DNA of 53,738 nucleotides from an uncultured Clostridia bacterium (GTDB lineage: Bacteria > Bacillota_I > Bacilli_A > RF39 > UBA660): assembly GCA_948433435.1 (NCBI GenBank), contig CAOJDX010000002.1, positions 89,432-143,169 of the forward strand. The letters run 5' to 3'. This document shows positions 52,583 to 53,738 of this stretch, in pieces (the first letter of the stretch is position 1; each line of letters begins with the position of its first letter). The position numbers and the translations under genes are program-made. The notes under the pieces were generated by a model, which worked only from the letters and a program-made list of their open reading frames with translations, searched no databases and was not told where the DNA came from.

Positions 52583-53629
52583 GGAAGATAAAAAATTCTT
52601 CTTTTTCTTTTTGCTGTTGACAAAAACATCTATTGTTTTAATGACTTCATCATTTAGTTTAATTTCAATTATCCCTACTTTTTCGTTATTTTTATAATTT
52701 TGTAATTTTGTAATTTTTACTAATGTTTTTACTTTAGTAAGTTCATCTTCTGTTAATGGATAGAAAAAATCCTCTTTTATATATAATTTATCTTTATAAT
52801 ACTCCTCATCAAAAGAAAAATGATTTTTATCAACAATTTTATATCGTCTATATTTGGCATAAATATATTCATATAATTCTTTTTGACTATCATAATGATT
52901 AGAGTCCTTAATGCTAACAGCTGTTACGGTAAAATTATTTTTAGAAGCGACACTTACTAATGTTTTACCAGCACTTGGTGTATAACCAGTTTTGCCTCCA
53001 ATACAATACTTATATTTTTTTAAAAGTTCATTTCGGTTATACCAAAGATAGCTTTTTTTATCTGTTGCTAAGGTATATTTATAAGTATTGATTATTTTTC
53101 TATAAGTACTTGATTTGTTATAGATATATCTTGAAAGTATCGCCATATCATAAGCGGTAGAATAGTTTTTGGTTTCTTCATCTAGTCCATGACAATTATG
53201 AAATATGGTATTTTTCATTCCAATTCTGGCTGCTGTTTCATTCATTAATTTTACAAAAGATTTTTCGTCGTTGCTAACTGCTTTAGCAATTACAACAGCA
53301 GCATCATTACCACTTCTAAGAATTAAGCCATATAGTAAATCTTTGATGCTCATTTTTTCACCTTTTTCAATATAAATACTAGTGCCATACATATCAAGGA
53401 TTTCATCTCCTGCTGTTACTTTTTTATTAATATTGGAATTTTCTAATGCCACTGTTGCTGTCATAACTTTAGTTATACTAGCAATTAACCTTTTTTCATT
53501 CATATTTTTACTATATAAAATTCTGCCACTATCCATATCCATAAGAATACTAGATCTTGAAGTATCGTTAGCAAATACATTAAAAGGAAGGAAAAAAAAG
53601 ACAAATAAAAAAATCATATATTTTTTCAA
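52568..53629 (-). CDS. D-alanyl-D-alanine carboxypeptidase (PBP5/DacF-like)
   Basis: 353 residues if read from TTG 53629, which lies 5 nt after AGGTGA; a GTG at 53638 lies on the site itself. Signal peptide about 1-21 (KKYMIFLFVFFFLPFNVFA), then the S-x-x-K box SITK, S-G-N box LRSGNDAAVV, and K-T-G box GGKTGYTPSAG. It trims the terminal D-Ala of murein stem peptides outside the membrane. A CATATACT element upstream suggests sporulation control. Its tail overlaps the metallophosphoesterase gene. Confidence 0.93.
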   Translation of the reverse strand: MKKYMIFLFVFFFLPFNVFANDTSRSSILMDMDSGRILYSKNMNEKRLIASITKVMTATVALENSNINKKVTAGDEILDMYGTSIYIEKGEKMSIKDLLYGLILRSGNDAAVVIAKAVSNDEKSFVKLMNETAARIGMKNTIFHNCHGLDEETKNYSTAYDMAILSRYIYNKSSTYRKIINTYKYTLATDKKSYLWYNRNELLKKYKYCIGGKTGYTPSAGKTLVSVASKNNFTVTAVSIKDSNHYDSQKELYEYIYAKYRRYKIVDKNHFSFDEEYYKDKLYIKEDFFYPLTEDELTKVKTLVKITKLQNYKNNEKVGIIEIKLNDEVIKTIDVFVNSKKKKKNFLSSLFSR

Positions 53630-53643
53630 GTTTATCACCTAAA

Positions 53644-53656
53644 AAAGTATATGAGT
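53644..53656 (-). promoter_or_regulatory. Candidate sporulation-type -10 element
   Basis: Minus strand ACTCATATACTTT, identical to 12253-12265 before the LysM operon and at a similar distance from the ribosome site. Confidence 0.4.
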
Positions 53657-53738
53657 TTAAATAAATATTTATTTTCTTTTTTCTTAGTTTTTTAGATTAT
53701 TTATATAGTGAAATACTACAGATAGATTTAAGATGATT

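Noticed and set aside
1-53738. CRISPR array
   Set aside because: No regularly spaced repeats were found; LysM and PG-binding repeats are protein modules, not direct DNA repeats.
1-53738. Mollicute code with TGA as Trp
   Set aside because: ogt ends in TGA within a real ATGA overlap and tryptophans in conserved motifs are TGG.

Overview
The window comes from an AT-rich, low-GC Gram-positive bacterium using the standard genetic code (TGA is a stop, Trp is TGG). A CIRCE/HrcA heat-shock operator, a glmS ribozyme, CzrA-type metal regulation, SpoIID-like and LysM proteins and phosphoketolase all point to a Bacillota lineage, probably a gut Erysipelotrichia- or RF39-like spore former. The exact taxon cannot be fixed from the sequence alone.

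Layout. 1-9.7 kb is chromosomal housekeeping on the minus strand: the 5' part of phosphoketolase, GNAT, htpG under CIRCE, ogt, a lipase-like hydrolase, a Zn/Cd P-type ATPase with its ArsR regulator and operator, an S66 carboxypeptidase and an SDR oxidoreductase. 9.8-12.3 kb is a three-gene operon of SpoIID-like, peptidoglycan-binding and LysM proteins without signal peptides, probably spore-envelope proteins. A fused paralogue and a PG-binding/LysM protein lie at 25.9-28.3 kb. 13-21.6 kb is an accessory island: an XRE regulator, an AIPR protein with a small partner, unknown proteins, a Nudix plus two deoxyribosyltransferase-like genes, a 2H phosphoesterase and a badly frameshifted pseudogene. 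21.7-25.8 kb holds tRNA-His, a beta-propeller-like protein, glmS with its ribozyme, and a short ClpB-like ATPase. 28.4-35.6 kb is mixed: a small XRE gene, a DUF5655-type nuclease-like protein, a Ca2+-type ATPase, ASCH and GNAT genes, and a scar where an ABC-F gene fragment with an intact leader/attenuator is fused to half of a nitroreductase gene.

35.6-46.5 kb is an integrative and mobilizable element (IME) of about 10.9 kb: XRE repressor, DUF3173, RepA-like ATPase, hairpin-rich putative oriT, MobV relaxase and tyrosine integrase. Its leftward cargo encodes a membrane protein, Fic, HD hydrolase, HhH glycosylase-like protein, VOC, YqfO/NIF3-like, cupin and alpha/beta hydrolase. The bounding 10-bp direct repeat CTTCAGGGGG lies inside what looks like a small RNA gene: its promoter and two 5' hairpins lie just outside the integrase end, the element supplies a replacement terminator, and the original terminator is displaced to the far end. 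This is the standout observation.

46.6-53.7 kb returns to chromosome: recG, a CPBP protease, an alpha/beta hydrolase, a TfoX-like protein, a VUT-like transporter, a metallophosphoesterase with a degenerate metal site, and a D,D-carboxypeptidase.
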